From assembly GCA_030651815.1 (NCBI GenBank), contig JAUSBW010000236.1, positions 1-37,827 of the forward strand: DNA of 37,827 nucleotides, given 5' to 3'. The position numbers were made by a program, and so were the translations under genes. The notes beneath the pieces were generated by a model, which saw only the letters and a program-made list of their open reading frames with translations, ran no database searches and was not told the DNA's origin. The stretch is from Methanoregula sp. GTDB taxonomy: Archaea; Halobacteriota; Methanomicrobia; Methanomicrobiales; Methanospirillaceae. Of the stretch, positions 8,965 through 17,557 are shown piece by piece (the first letter of the stretch is position 1; every line of letters starts with the position of its first letter).

Positions 8965-10074
8965 ATGAAGATAGCGATAATTTTAGGGACTCGCCCGGAA
9001 ATTATAAAAATGTCCCCTATTATTCGATATTTAAATAAAAAACAAGAGAATTTTTTTATTTTACATACAGGTCAGCACTACTCATATGAAATGGACAAAA
9101 CATTTTTTGATACTCTGGAACTACCCGCACCAAAATATAATCTTGATGTAGGTTCTGCGAGTCATGCAATCCAATCGGGCAAAATAATGATGGGTGTTGA
9201 AGAAGTATTTCAAAAAGAAAAACCAGATGTCGTTCTTGTACAGGGAGATACTAACACAGTAATGGCAGGGGCGATTGCAGCATCCAAACTGCACATCAAA
9301 GTTGGACATGTTGAAGCCGGTCTCCGTAGTCACGATAGGTCAATGCCAGAGGAGATCAATCGGATTATCGCTGATCACATATCCGATTATCTGTTTGCAC
9401 CCACAAAATTGGCAAAAGATAACCTTTTAGATGAAGGAATCGATCAAAATAAAATTTTTATTACGGGAAATACGATTGTCGATGCAATTCTCCAAAATCT
9501 AAAAATTGCACAAAAATCCGGAAATATTCTCAAAACATTAAATCTGGTGCATAAAAATTATTTCCTGGTCACAGTACACCGTGCAGAAAATGTGGATGAT
9601 AAGGAACGACTAAAAAAAATAATTATGGGGCTTTGTGCGATTCAGAAAAAATATTCACTACCCATCATTTTTCCGATCCATCCAAGAACTAATAAAAGAA
9701 TCGCGGAGTTTGGAATTGATCTGGAAGGGATTACAATTATCCCCCCTCAGGGTTTTTTGGAATTTCTTCAGCTTGAAGATAATGCAAAGCTTATCCTGAC
9801 GGATTCCGGGGGTGTGCAGGAAGAGGCATGTATTTTAGGTGTTCCTTGCGTTACTCTGCGTGACAATACAGAAAGACCAGAAACTGTGGACGTTCATGCA
9901 AATATATTATCTGGAGTGGAGCCAGATTTGATCTTACGATCAACAGAGAATATGTTGGAATCAGAAACGATCTGGAAGAATCCATTTGGAGATGGTAAGG
10001 CATCTCAAATGATAATACGTACTCTCATCAGGGCATTTCAAGGTAGTCACTCTCCAGACGATTCAACTGCGTAA
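8965..10074 (+). CDS. wecB: UDP-N-acetylglucosamine 2-epimerase (non-hydrolysing)
   Basis: This 369-residue enzyme interconverts UDP-GlcNAc and UDP-ManNAc, or the corresponding uronic or diacetamido forms if WbpI-like. Family motifs are all present: GTRPE (8-12), TGQHYSYEMDK (35-45), QGDTNT with catalytic D95 (93-98), HVEAGLRS with E117 (115-122), MPEEINR with E130 (127-133), VHRAEN (204-209), HPR (239-241), DSGGVQEE (280-287) and NTERPE (301-306). It is intact, unlike two other wecB-type sequences here (12556-12821 and 30123-31287), so it may supply the activity for the whole locus. An AAGGAG motif at 8942-8947 is 17 nt before the ATG, longer than usual. No better in-frame start is visible. 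Confidence 0.92.
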   Translation: MKIAIILGTRPEIIKMSPIIRYLNKKQENFFILHTGQHYSYEMDKTFFDTLELPAPKYNLDVGSASHAIQSGKIMMGVEEVFQKEKPDVVLVQGDTNTVMAGAIAASKLHIKVGHVEAGLRSHDRSMPEEINRIIADHISDYLFAPTKLAKDNLLDEGIDQNKIFITGNTIVDAILQNLKIAQKSGNILKTLNLVHKNYFLVTVHRAENVDDKERLKKIIMGLCAIQKKYSLPIIFPIHPRTNKRIAEFGIDLEGITIIPPQGFLEFLQLEDNAKLILTDSGGVQEEACILGVPCVTLRDNTERPETVDVHANILSGVEPDLILRSTENMLESETIWKNPFGDGKASQMIIRTLIRAFQGSHSPDDSTA

Positions 10075-10107
10075 GTCCTATTAGCATGAGATTTGAATGC
10101 GTGAAAT

Positions 10108-11373
10108 CTATTTCGATCTCTTTTCAACCAGATCCGATAGAATTTTATCCATCATTTTTGTAGTCTGCCGAATGTCGTATTCACAGGCTATTTTTTCAAA
10201 ATTTTCCGATACATACAAATTTCCATTTTTCCATTTCTGAAACAGGTCTGCAATTGCACACGCAATGCTTTTAGAATCTGTTGGAGAGACAAACGGGCAT
10301 TCCAAGCGTTCTAATAGCTCGGCTACCGCGCCTTTTAAGGGGGTTAATCCTAATATTGGTTTTCGGAATGCCAGATAATCAACTATTTTACTGGGAAGAA
10401 AAACACTTTCATCATCACTTGGAGCATCAATAACCAGGAGTACGTCCGCTTCTGCTGTCAATCGCGCACTCATTTCATAGGAAACGGGTCCATGAAGAAT
10501 TACAGTGTCATCAAGTTTCAACTGTTTTACTAATGAAGAATAACGTTCGGCATGGGGTCCGATTAATGACACTTCGATCTGATTTCTTTGGTTTTCATCC
10601 AGTAAGTGCAGACCACGAAGTAAACCTTCAGGTGTACGCATATTCGGATAAAAACTTCCAATATGTAATAACTTCAAGCGGGATTTAGCTATTTGCTCAA
10701 TATCATGTCGCACTTCAAAATCAGTATCTGAATCATAACCATGTGGGATAACAAATGTCTTTTCACCCCAATCAGGAGGATATTTACTCATTACCAAACG
10801 GACAGTTTGAGATGATGTAAATATAATTGCATCTGCTTCCCGAATTACAGATTCTTCCATTTTTTTTACTTTTGTCATTTGCTTTTGGTTGAAGTTATAA
10901 TAAGGACTGTCAACCCAGGGATCACTAAAATGAGCAATCCAAGGCAATCCACTCATTTGATATGCTTTAAGTCCGATCAAGTGATCAGACCAGGGTTGAG
11001 CAAACGATATAATTGCTGAAAAATCTTTTTTCACCAGCAATTCTTGTATTACGTCCATAACCCGCGGTATCCATACCTGTTTTTCATCAGGGGATTGTTG
11101 GAAATTTGGAAATATATACCAAAAAATTCGATATAGTAAAAATTCTTCATTGGATGGAACTGGGACTGTAGTATAATACTTCGCATATTGTTTCTCTAAA
11201 AAGGGATCATATTGACTCATTTTAATCGATTGTGGATCAACGCAAATAACGGTAATTTCCCAACCATACTCAGCAAGTGATTTAAGCATACGTGCTACCT
11301 GAATGGACTGGGGTAAAAGAAGGGGCGGCATAGCCCATGAAATAACCAGAAGATTCTTCATTGGGGTTTCCAT
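10108..11373 (-). CDS. glycosyltransferase family 4 (WbuB-like)
   Basis: This 421-residue GT-B glycosyltransferase transfers a sugar from a nucleotide donor to a lipid-linked acceptor at the cytoplasmic face. The N-terminal half begins with a strand and loop of the form LLVISWAMPP. The C-terminal half has the donor-binding pattern: KLLHIGSFYPN about 235-245, and a late acidic region around VFLPSKIVDYLAFRKPILG (about 335-353) in the EX7E position. The true start may be the second Met (five codons in), which begins the first beta strand. It follows the small gene 11382-11654 by 8 nt and is the last gene of the deacetylase operon. Confidence 0.85.
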   Translation of the reverse strand: METPMKNLLVISWAMPPLLLPQSIQVARMLKSLAEYGWEITVICVDPQSIKMSQYDPFLEKQYAKYYTTVPVPSNEEFLLYRIFWYIFPNFQQSPDEKQVWIPRVMDVIQELLVKKDFSAIISFAQPWSDHLIGLKAYQMSGLPWIAHFSDPWVDSPYYNFNQKQMTKVKKMEESVIREADAIIFTSSQTVRLVMSKYPPDWGEKTFVIPHGYDSDTDFEVRHDIEQIAKSRLKLLHIGSFYPNMRTPEGLLRGLHLLDENQRNQIEVSLIGPHAERYSSLVKQLKLDDTVILHGPVSYEMSARLTAEADVLLVIDAPSDDESVFLPSKIVDYLAFRKPILGLTPLKGAVAELLERLECPFVSPTDSKSIACAIADLFQKWKNGNLYVSENFEKIACEYDIRQTTKMMDKILSDLVEKRSK

Positions 11374-11381
11374 TTGCGCAA

Positions 11382-11654
11382 CTATAATTCAAGGATGAAC
11401 AGGTTCCACAAGCGATGCTGATTAAGTGAAGTACTTTGCTTTTGAGTTCCGTGTTTCAACGGTTGATGTATGGGATCTTTTTGTAACCCCAGGTATAATT
11501 GTGTATAATTTGAGGTCAGAAGATCTATAGCCCTAGATGTGAGATCTTTATTCAGCCAATCGTAAACCATGTGAATTCTTACCAGTTGCAGTATGCATAA
11601 AACAGGATGTATTTCACTGAAGGAGATATTGTGAGGAGACTTAATAATCTGCAT
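11382..11654 (-). CDS. small protein of unknown function
   Basis: A 90-residue open frame starts with ATG at 11654, overlapping the deacetylase TGA as TGATG, and ends 8 nt before the GT4 gene. The tight packing on both sides suggests it is translated. I recognise no domain. The sequence is mixed polar and hydrophobic, with no membrane helix, signal peptide or cysteine motif. It could instead be the remainder of a larger gene that lost its middle, as happened to several neighbours in this locus. Confidence 0.4.
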   Translation of the reverse strand: MQIIKSPHNISFSEIHPVLCILQLVRIHMVYDWLNKDLTSRAIDLLTSNYTQLYLGLQKDPIHQPLKHGTQKQSTSLNQHRLWNLFILEL

Positions 11655-12559
11655 CAACTACCTTCCCTTAATTTAATTGCGTCATCATAATAAAGCGTTG
11701 GAATTTCCTGTTGAATAAGGAAATCTATAGCCTCATAAAACGATCTGCTTGAAACAACATGAGCTGGATCAACGTAATAGTTTAGTACTCCACTTACATT
11801 CAATTTCATAAGATGTTCAATTGTTTGTATAAACTGGAATGCATATTCATTTTTTACAATGGGATTATATGGACTTATGATGTTGTTCCAGGAATCTAGA
11901 ATCTCTAATGGCTCGAAATAAGAACCTGATAGGGAAATTTCATACAATCCATTGATTGTTTGTACCGGGCCGAAGCGGAATCCTGAAATGGGCATTGTAG
12001 AACTGGAATACAGATATTTCAACTCTTGAAGGACATTATATATAGATTTTATAAGTAATGGATTTTGAATGGTTCCAAAATGGGGTGCACGAAAACCAAT
12101 CGGTGGATGTCCAATCACAGAATTATAGATTTTATGGCCTTCTTTTATGTCTCTTATAACCTCCCCCACGGGCATGTCGTTATAGAATGTTGTTGACCAA
12201 TAGCGTCCACCTCTTTTTTCGACATGTGGAAGGGCACCATGATTTATAAAATCAGCACCACCGTCTGATAAACTGCGGTAAACTTCGGCACCTTCTTTGA
12301 GTAAATGACCCGGTACTGCAAATGTACCCTTCAATCCATTTTTTTTCAAATAAGAATGGATAATTTTTGCAGCAGGGATATCTTCAGGTGAATCACAATC
12401 AAATGATAAAATGACATACAATCGGTCAAATCCCTGTTTTTGTGCTAATTTTCCATATCGCTTGAAAAGCAAATCCGGTTTGAATTTGCCCTCTAACCGG
12501 TAAACAAGCTGAGCCGGGTCATGGATGCCAATTTTCAGCAGATTGGAGACATTTATCAT
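11654..12559 (-). CDS. polysaccharide deacetylase family protein
   Basis: This 301-residue protein has a NodB-homology fold. SFDCDSPED (about residues 51-59) supplies the catalytic and metal-binding Asp pair, and an INHGALPHVEK segment (about 105-115) supplies histidines of the metal site. A GFRAPHFG block is the family RxPxG/Y region. It should remove N-acetyl or related groups from an amino sugar in the glycan or its lipid-linked precursor. No signal peptide is seen, so it likely acts in the cytoplasm. Its ATG overlaps the stop of a decayed wecB frame, so the ancestral operon ran wecB, deacetylase, small protein, GT4. Confidence 0.8.
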   Translation of the reverse strand: MINVSNLLKIGIHDPAQLVYRLEGKFKPDLLFKRYGKLAQKQGFDRLYVILSFDCDSPEDIPAAKIIHSYLKKNGLKGTFAVPGHLLKEGAEVYRSLSDGGADFINHGALPHVEKRGGRYWSTTFYNDMPVGEVIRDIKEGHKIYNSVIGHPPIGFRAPHFGTIQNPLLIKSIYNVLQELKYLYSSSTMPISGFRFGPVQTINGLYEISLSGSYFEPLEILDSWNNIISPYNPIVKNEYAFQFIQTIEHLMKLNVSGVLNYYVDPAHVVSSRSFYEAIDFLIQQEIPTLYYDDAIKLREGS

Positions 12560-12821
12560 ATATAATTCACTTCTTTCAGGCTTTTTACTACGGTGTCAGC
12601 CGTATGTCCGCACCAGCAGTATTTTTTGGCAAATTTGAACCAATAATGAGGTCAGTTTTTTAAGATTATCAGCTTTATCAACTGTTTTCATCATAGTGTT
12701 GCCCGGTATGGATCAGAACCGGATCACACCATGCTTCACGAGACAAGGCATGATATAATAGTGCTATCTTCATGAAATTGGGGCGGGCGGCAACAATAAG
12801 ATGAATGAGTATTTTTTTCAT
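12556..12821 (-). pseudogene. wecB-type epimerase relic with internal deletion
   Basis: On the minus strand an ATG at 12821 opens a 47-codon frame (12678-12821) that is clearly the N-terminus of a UDP-GlcNAc 2-epimerase: an AARPNFMKIALLYHAL block and HTGQHYDEN, then TGA. Further down, a frame ending at 12556 has a GHTADTVVKSLKEV tail like the family's C-terminus (normally WDGHTAERI). The roughly 280 middle codons are gone. The terminal TGA overlaps the deacetylase start. The relic explains most of the 367-bp stretch 12560-12926. Confidence 0.75.
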
Positions 12822-12845
12822 TTCTCATGGCTTTTTGGTTGCCAA

Positions 12846-12853
12846 GATATAAA
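12846..12853 (-). promoter_or_regulatory. candidate TATA box for the deacetylase operon
   Basis: TTTATATC on the minus strand lies 25 bp before the relic wecB ATG and could still drive the downstream deacetylase, small protein and GT4 genes. Motif-only prediction. Confidence 0.3.
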
Positions 12854-12926
12854 GTGATGATGTCTAAATCGGGATAATTCGTTTACCAACTATCTTTATT
12901 ATTCCAAAAAGGGTTACGGGTCACTG

Positions 12927-14096
12927 TCACGAACTACTCTTTTTCCATGATAAAAGATTCTGATATACCTTAACATATTCAGCCTCTGTTATTTCCGGGG
13001 ACCATAATGCCTGGGCATGGGAATATCCATTTCGACCAATCTGTTCCCGAAAGGTATGGTCAGTTAACATTGATTGAAGCGCATCGTGATAGCCGTCGAC
13101 GGTGTTTTCAACAAGACAAATGAAATTCTCATTAAATTCATGTACCGGCTCTCCTTTTCGTTTATTATGGATGACCGGTAATCCAGTCAGTAATGCTTCA
13201 ATAAGCGCTTTGCTGATTCCCCAGTATTCATTATGAACTGCAAAAATATCATAATCTGGCAGTATTTTACACAGCTGATCATTCGGTATTCCTTTATAAA
13301 AGATTACACGGTCTTGAATCTTACATTCTATAGCCACTTGTTCCAAATATTTATGGTAGGGACCATATCCAATTAACGTCAACTCAACATCAGGAATAAG
13401 AGCCACAGCACGAATTAAATTATCTGGATTTTTTTGGTCAAATTGTCTCCCAACCGAGATAATCCGTGGGGGGGTATGGAGAGAATATGTTTGTTTTTTA
13501 CATAAAAAAACTGAATTTAATACATTATAGCATACTTTAACTTGTTTAGCTCCATGGTCTATTGCATAACCTCGTATCGATTCATATACTGGCAGAACTA
13601 TATCCGAATTTTTAAGGGTCGCATTTTCAAACCAGACCATTCGTTTATACATTAAAAATATTAGCCAATTGGATCTCCATGATAAATTATTTCGAATATC
13701 TACATCTGGATTAATATGCAAAGAAGTTACCAAGGGGATTTTTTGCTGTTGTTTAATTTGTGCTGCCAAAAACCCATTAACAGAATTACCATAAGCCCGT
13801 ATTAATGAAGGTTGTATTTCCCTTGCCAACTCTATACCAGAAGCAATCCATTTTTTTAACATGAACGGTTGCCAGCCAAATGTGCTTATAACGGATGGCA
13901 ATGGTAGATTATGAAGGTGTAATCTTGCTCGTCCGACTGTCTTCTGGACGGCCTCTCTATCCGGTTTATCATTATTAGTCATGAGAATATGAACATCATC
14001 AAATAACTCACCCGGATTATAATAACGTGCGGTAATTTCTCCTTTCTTTACTAAATCCGAAAGGCTATCCGATATAACTACCAATAAAGATACCAT
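12927..14096 (-). CDS. glycosyltransferase family 4
   Basis: This 389-residue GT-B fold glycosyltransferase has, in the C-terminal Rossmann half, RIISVGRQFDQKNP (about 212-225), ELTLIGYGPYHKYLE (about 240-254), a DIFAVHNEYWGISKALIEALLTGLPVI block (about 285-311) that includes the EX7E-type donor site, and a final helix. The N-terminus begins directly with a beta strand. A good AAGGAGAA ribosome site precedes the ATG by about 8 nt. A G7 run at 13468-13474 lies inside the gene without breaking the frame. The sugar donor is unknown. Confidence 0.85.
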   Translation of the reverse strand: MVSLLVVISDSLSDLVKKGEITARYYNPGELFDDVHILMTNNDKPDREAVQKTVGRARLHLHNLPLPSVISTFGWQPFMLKKWIASGIELAREIQPSLIRAYGNSVNGFLAAQIKQQQKIPLVTSLHINPDVDIRNNLSWRSNWLIFLMYKRMVWFENATLKNSDIVLPVYESIRGYAIDHGAKQVKVCYNVLNSVFLCKKQTYSLHTPPRIISVGRQFDQKNPDNLIRAVALIPDVELTLIGYGPYHKYLEQVAIECKIQDRVIFYKGIPNDQLCKILPDYDIFAVHNEYWGISKALIEALLTGLPVIHNKRKGEPVHEFNENFICLVENTVDGYHDALQSMLTDHTFREQIGRNGYSHAQALWSPEITEAEYVKVYQNLLSWKKSSS

Positions 14097-14153
14097 ATAT
14101 TATTCTCCTTTTTAAATGCATACAGGATTATTGAAAGTTTGAATGGATCTCGT

Positions 14154-14426
14154 TGTCATCGGCAGAATTAAATTCCCCAATTCGGGCGTTACTTTTTCCC
14201 CAGTCCTCATAGACATTTAGATTAACTGTTCAATTCTGCTATAGGGGGTCAGATTTATAGAATGCTCAACGCATCATGCTTCTTTTAATTTGTCATCCGA
14301 TAACTTTCACCATTAATGGTTACTGTCGTACAGTGATAAAGGACACGGTCAATAATCACAATTGCGATAATATGATCCTAAGATCTCTCCCCATTCACCA
14401 AAGTATTTGTTCCAAGTAATGCCCAT
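14154..14426 (-). mobile_element. decayed IS21-family relic (istB 3' end plus right end)
   Basis: On the minus strand, 14426-14285 encodes the C-terminus of an IstB protein: a NKYFGEWGEIL segment, a frameshift, then DHIIAIVIIDRVLYHCTTVTINGESYR in pieces, with stop TAA at 14285-14287. This parallels the intact IstB residues from about 203 to 241. Beyond it, two TGGGGAA-type repeats and a terminal GATGACA (14154-14160) mirror the right end of the intact IS21 at 2151-2200. The remainder of the element is gone. It is an older insertion of a related element in the same orientation relative to its neighbours. Confidence 0.7.
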
Positions 14427-14439
14427 ATGAAGCCCTCAA

Positions 14440-14747
14440 TTAATTATCTCTGCTGAACGGGTTTATTGTTACGGGGATATATTCCATCATCTTTTCATTC
14501 AATTCCGGATACATTGGAAGTGACAGAATTGCATTTTGGTAATCGTAAGCGACCGGGCCACTGGGGGATATCCCAGATATTGATACACCTTCAGGAACGG
14601 GAGAGCAACCGGAGAATGGATTCCCGTTTCAATTCCATTTTTCCGTAAGAATGCTGCAAGCTCATCCCAGTGTTTCATTCGGATTACGTACGGGTGAAAG
14701 ATATGGGATGAATTTTTGTAACAGTACACTCCACAAAAATACCCCAA
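14440..14747 (-). pseudogene. DegT/DnrJ aminotransferase C-terminal fragment, frameshifted
   Basis: The fragment begins right after the radical SAM stop and encodes the last third of a sugar aminotransferase: SSHIFHPYVIRM, an ELAAFLRKNGIETGIHSPVA stretch and FLKVYQYLGY, then a frame break at a run of five bases (14563-14567). One added base restores PVAYDYQNAILSLPMYPELN and NEKMMEYI. It is clearly homologous to the C-terminus of the intact aminotransferase at 31409-32518. The 5' two-thirds, including the PLP lysine, is missing, so it cannot be functional. Confidence 0.8.
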
Positions 14748-14751
14748 AAAA

Positions 14752-16248
14752 TTATAAGAAACCCCGTGTTTTTAAAATTTTCTGGAAGATTGTATTAATT
14801 CTACCTTGAGAAAGCAATCTAATTAGCCAGGGGTGTGCTAATATCAAATATCCATGCTTCAATACAGGGGGTGTTCTTCCGGCCAAGTATATCAGGATCT
14901 TGCTATACGATTTTTCAGGATATAATATGTTATTCCGTTTAAATTTCAGATATGGATCACTTTTAAGATCAATTAACGAATCATTTAGTGCTCTTGCATA
15001 GAGTTCAGTTCCTGGGAAAAATGTGAGTGAAAACGAACTGATATTATAGGGTTTTGGCATTTCTGCCAAAAATGTTATTGTTTTAGCAATATCTAGTTCA
15101 CTCTCATAGGGGTTATCAAGGATAATATCATAATATTTTACGATGTGTGGGAATTCTGCAAGCATTTGCGTATTTTTTTTGAATAATTTTGCATTGAATG
15201 GTCTTTTGTAGCAGTTTTTCTGGACATTCTCACTACCCGATTGCAAACCTATCTCAATTGAGATGAGACCCGCTTCAGATAGTAAAGAGATTTTTTCGCG
15301 GCTAATAGTGTTTGCATTCAGATTGCACTTAAATGGGAGATTGATCGATGATTTATATTGTTCACAGAATTGTTTAATGAATTCTAACGGTCGTGCAGTG
15401 AAATCATCATCAAAAAAACTGATAAAATTGATAAAATTATTATGTCGGGTTATCTCTTCTAGTTCTCCTATAATGTGTTCAATACTCCTTGTTCGAAGAA
15501 ACGTTCCCTTTCCCTTATAGATTTTATGATAATGGTTGTTACAGCAATACGCACAGTGATTGGGACATCCACGGGAGGTCATTGTTAAATATTGGTAATT
15601 TTCGCTCGTTTTAAGACCAAAATAGTGCTGTAGGGTGCTTCCCATCGTGAGAAGATCTTTCATTATTTTTTCAGTTCCCGGGCGAATGTGCGCATCCTTA
15701 ATAATAAACATGTGATTTATATCATAATCTTGATATGGATATTTATCCAAATTTTGTTCAAGCGGCCGAACATCATTCTTTATAACGACCCCTTCTTCTG
15801 TTTTTATCCAGATTCCCATAATATCTCGTAATGGCTCTTTATTTTTAACTGCCTTTGCGATTTCCAGCATTGTTTCTTCACCTTCGCCCAGACAGACAAT
15901 ATCGCAATGTAGTATCGATGTATCAGGACTTACTGTCGCATGAATGCCCCCCCATATCACCAGTTTTTCGGGAAATTCTCTCTTCAAAAAATCACTCAGT
16001 GCAGCTGCTGAATGATAATAGCTTGAAAAAACTGAAAATGCAATAATATCGCAATCAGTTATCAAGCGGGCAAGTTCTTCGTAAATTTCTTGAGGGTATC
16101 CCCAATCCCCCCAATTCATTCCGTCAGTTAAATCTGGTGATAAAAAAAATAATTTGGTCTCAAAATGATTACTCAATAAATATGATGAAATACATCTTAA
16201 ACCATAATTTGTAGTATAATGAGAAGGATCGATAAGAGCAATTTTCAT
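14752..16248 (-). CDS. B12-binding-type radical SAM protein
   Basis: This 498-residue protein has an N-terminal cobalamin-binding-like Rossmann domain (residues 1-140, with WGGIHAT at 99-105 and GEGEE at 121-125) and a radical SAM core with the [4Fe-4S] ligands C228, C232 and C235 in RGCPNHCAYC, plus IGLQSGSE further on. Such class B enzymes carry out radical methylations or other C-C and C-H chemistry. In glycan loci the substrate may be a lipid or sugar precursor, but the sequence does not say. A C7 run at 15947-15953 sits in the gene without breaking it. No ribosome site is visible. It is flanked by relics on both sides and may be an orphan from an earlier operon. Confidence 0.85.
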   Translation of the reverse strand: MKIALIDPSHYTTNYGLRCISSYLLSNHFETKLFFLSPDLTDGMNWGDWGYPQEIYEELARLITDCDIIAFSVFSSYYHSAAALSDFLKREFPEKLVIWGGIHATVSPDTSILHCDIVCLGEGEETMLEIAKAVKNKEPLRDIMGIWIKTEEGVVIKNDVRPLEQNLDKYPYQDYDINHMFIIKDAHIRPGTEKIMKDLLTMGSTLQHYFGLKTSENYQYLTMTSRGCPNHCAYCCNNHYHKIYKGKGTFLRTRSIEHIIGELEEITRHNNFINFISFFDDDFTARPLEFIKQFCEQYKSSINLPFKCNLNANTISREKISLLSEAGLISIEIGLQSGSENVQKNCYKRPFNAKLFKKNTQMLAEFPHIVKYYDIILDNPYESELDIAKTITFLAEMPKPYNISSFSLTFFPGTELYARALNDSLIDLKSDPYLKFKRNNILYPEKSYSKILIYLAGRTPPVLKHGYLILAHPWLIRLLSQGRINTIFQKILKTRGFL

Positions 16249-16360
16249 ATTATTTAATAGTAACTGTACCTATATAGGACTTACCCGGTTAATAGAGAGA
16301 GAGTTTACACACCCGATATTTAAGAGATGGGAAGTGAGTGCAGTCAACCACTAACCCCAA

Positions 16361-16513
16361 GTCTGGGGGGATGACTTCGTCGATGTACTGTCCTATCTCA
16401 AGGGTGTCAAACATTCCAGATACTATGCCGAGTTGCCCCCGGGTTAGATTTGAGCCGTCTATTAGTGTCAATGACAGTATGCTCATATGCGGTTCTCCCC
16501 CGGTAAATATCAA
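16361..16513 (-). pseudogene. probable IS1634-like transposase N-terminal relic
   Basis: A short frame contains NLTRGQLGIVSGMFDTLEIG and YIDEVIPPD, which resembles the N-terminal domain (DUF4277) of IS1634-type transposases found in methanogens. Similarity stops at about 16361. Together with the IS66 relic it fills the 508-bp stretch 16249-16756. No intact gene is there. Confidence 0.45.
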
Positions 16514-16562
16514 TGTACAAAATAATTGAAATCATGGATTTTTACTGCCGAAGGTCGGGTGA

Positions 16563-16733
16563 AAAGTTCAGCAGAAGATTTCTGGGACTTTCAGAAGCGA
16601 GGATGGAGCAAACTGGTTCTGCCGTATTAGGGGATATATCTCAACCATGAAAATGAATGTCCAACCAGTTTTAGATTCGTTCGTGGGTACAATGAATGAC
16701 TCTCCGTTCATTCCATCTGTCCCTCCCGGTTAG
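16563..16733 (+). pseudogene. IS66-family transposase C-terminal relic
   Basis: A 56-codon plus-strand frame ends at TAG 16731-16733. It carries KISGTFRS, EDGANWFCRIRGYIST and a tail ending FIPSVPPG, matching the C-terminal end of IS66 transposases (SGTFRS then FCRIRGYIST is diagnostic). A TGA at 16560-16562 closes the frame upstream. The rest of the element is missing. Confidence 0.65.
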
Positions 16734-16756
16734 GCTGAACGGACACATTTTTTCTT

Positions 16757-17557
16757 CTATTTTTGCACCTTAAAAACCAACGTCTGACGGAAGGGTATGA
16801 TTATTGACATTACCCACGATTCACCCTTCGTCCAGAACGGGAACTGAAGGGTCAGCCATTTTAAGGGTATAATAACCGGCCAATACGATGTAAATGCATG
16901 ATCGGTGTAGGTGAATCCATTCCTGTTCAATAATCGGTATAGCGTCGTAAAATCCCAGTTATATATATGGTCATTCTGGGTCCCGGTATTGCGCTCTTCA
17001 TTATCAATGCAATTTGCTATTTTTTTTGCAAATCGGTAATTAAAAAATAACAGATGGTGAAGAATATTCGCATAAGAATGTGCATTGGGAGTGGAAAGGA
17101 TCAAGTAGCCGTTGGGTTTTAAAAGCCGATGGAACTCTTTTAAAAATTTTCCAGGAGAGTCTACATGTTCGATGGTCTCTAAAAACAAGATGCAATCAAA
17201 GGATTTACCGGGGAGATTAAGAGTGAACAGATCACCCGCAAGAAAGTCAATATTATCTGCCCCATAAAAATCCTGTGCAATTTCAATGGATGATTCAAGA
17301 ATATCTACAGCAACTACCTTTTTTGCCTTTTTTGCTATGCGACTGGCAAAAATACCTATTCCACACCCTACATCGAGAATTGTATCGCCTTCAACCATAT
17401 GGAGTGTTGTCGCAGCACGGGATGGCAGAGGATTTTTTTCCGCTTTTTCAAGCAGGGCAGCTATTTCTGTTTTAGACCATGTTTTTCCATCATATACATA
17501 CTGCTTTTCCATACCTTCATTCCTCATTTCGATTGTATTAGGATTCTGGCTATTCAT
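16757..17557 (-). CDS. class I SAM-dependent methyltransferase
   Basis: This methyltransferase, about 266 residues from the chosen start, has motif I ILDVGCGIGIFASRIA, the acidic VVAVDILESS of motif II, and late motifs FDCILFLETIEHV and LLKPNGYLILSTPN. Its closest style is UbiG-type or type 11 methyltransferases in glycan loci, which methylate sugars. The ATG at 17557 overlaps the flippase stop by 8 nt. A longer reading from 17620 would overlap the flippase by 71 nt and is less likely. It is the last gene of the 16757-27624 block. Confidence 0.85.
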   Translation of the reverse strand: MNSQNPNTIEMRNEGMEKQYVYDGKTWSKTEIAALLEKAEKNPLPSRAATTLHMVEGDTILDVGCGIGIFASRIAKKAKKVVAVDILESSIEIAQDFYGADNIDFLAGDLFTLNLPGKSFDCILFLETIEHVDSPGKFLKEFHRLLKPNGYLILSTPNAHSYANILHHLLFFNYRFAKKIANCIDNEERNTGTQNDHIYNWDFTTLYRLLNRNGFTYTDHAFTSYWPVIIPLKWLTLQFPFWTKGESWVMSIIIPFRQTLVFKVQK

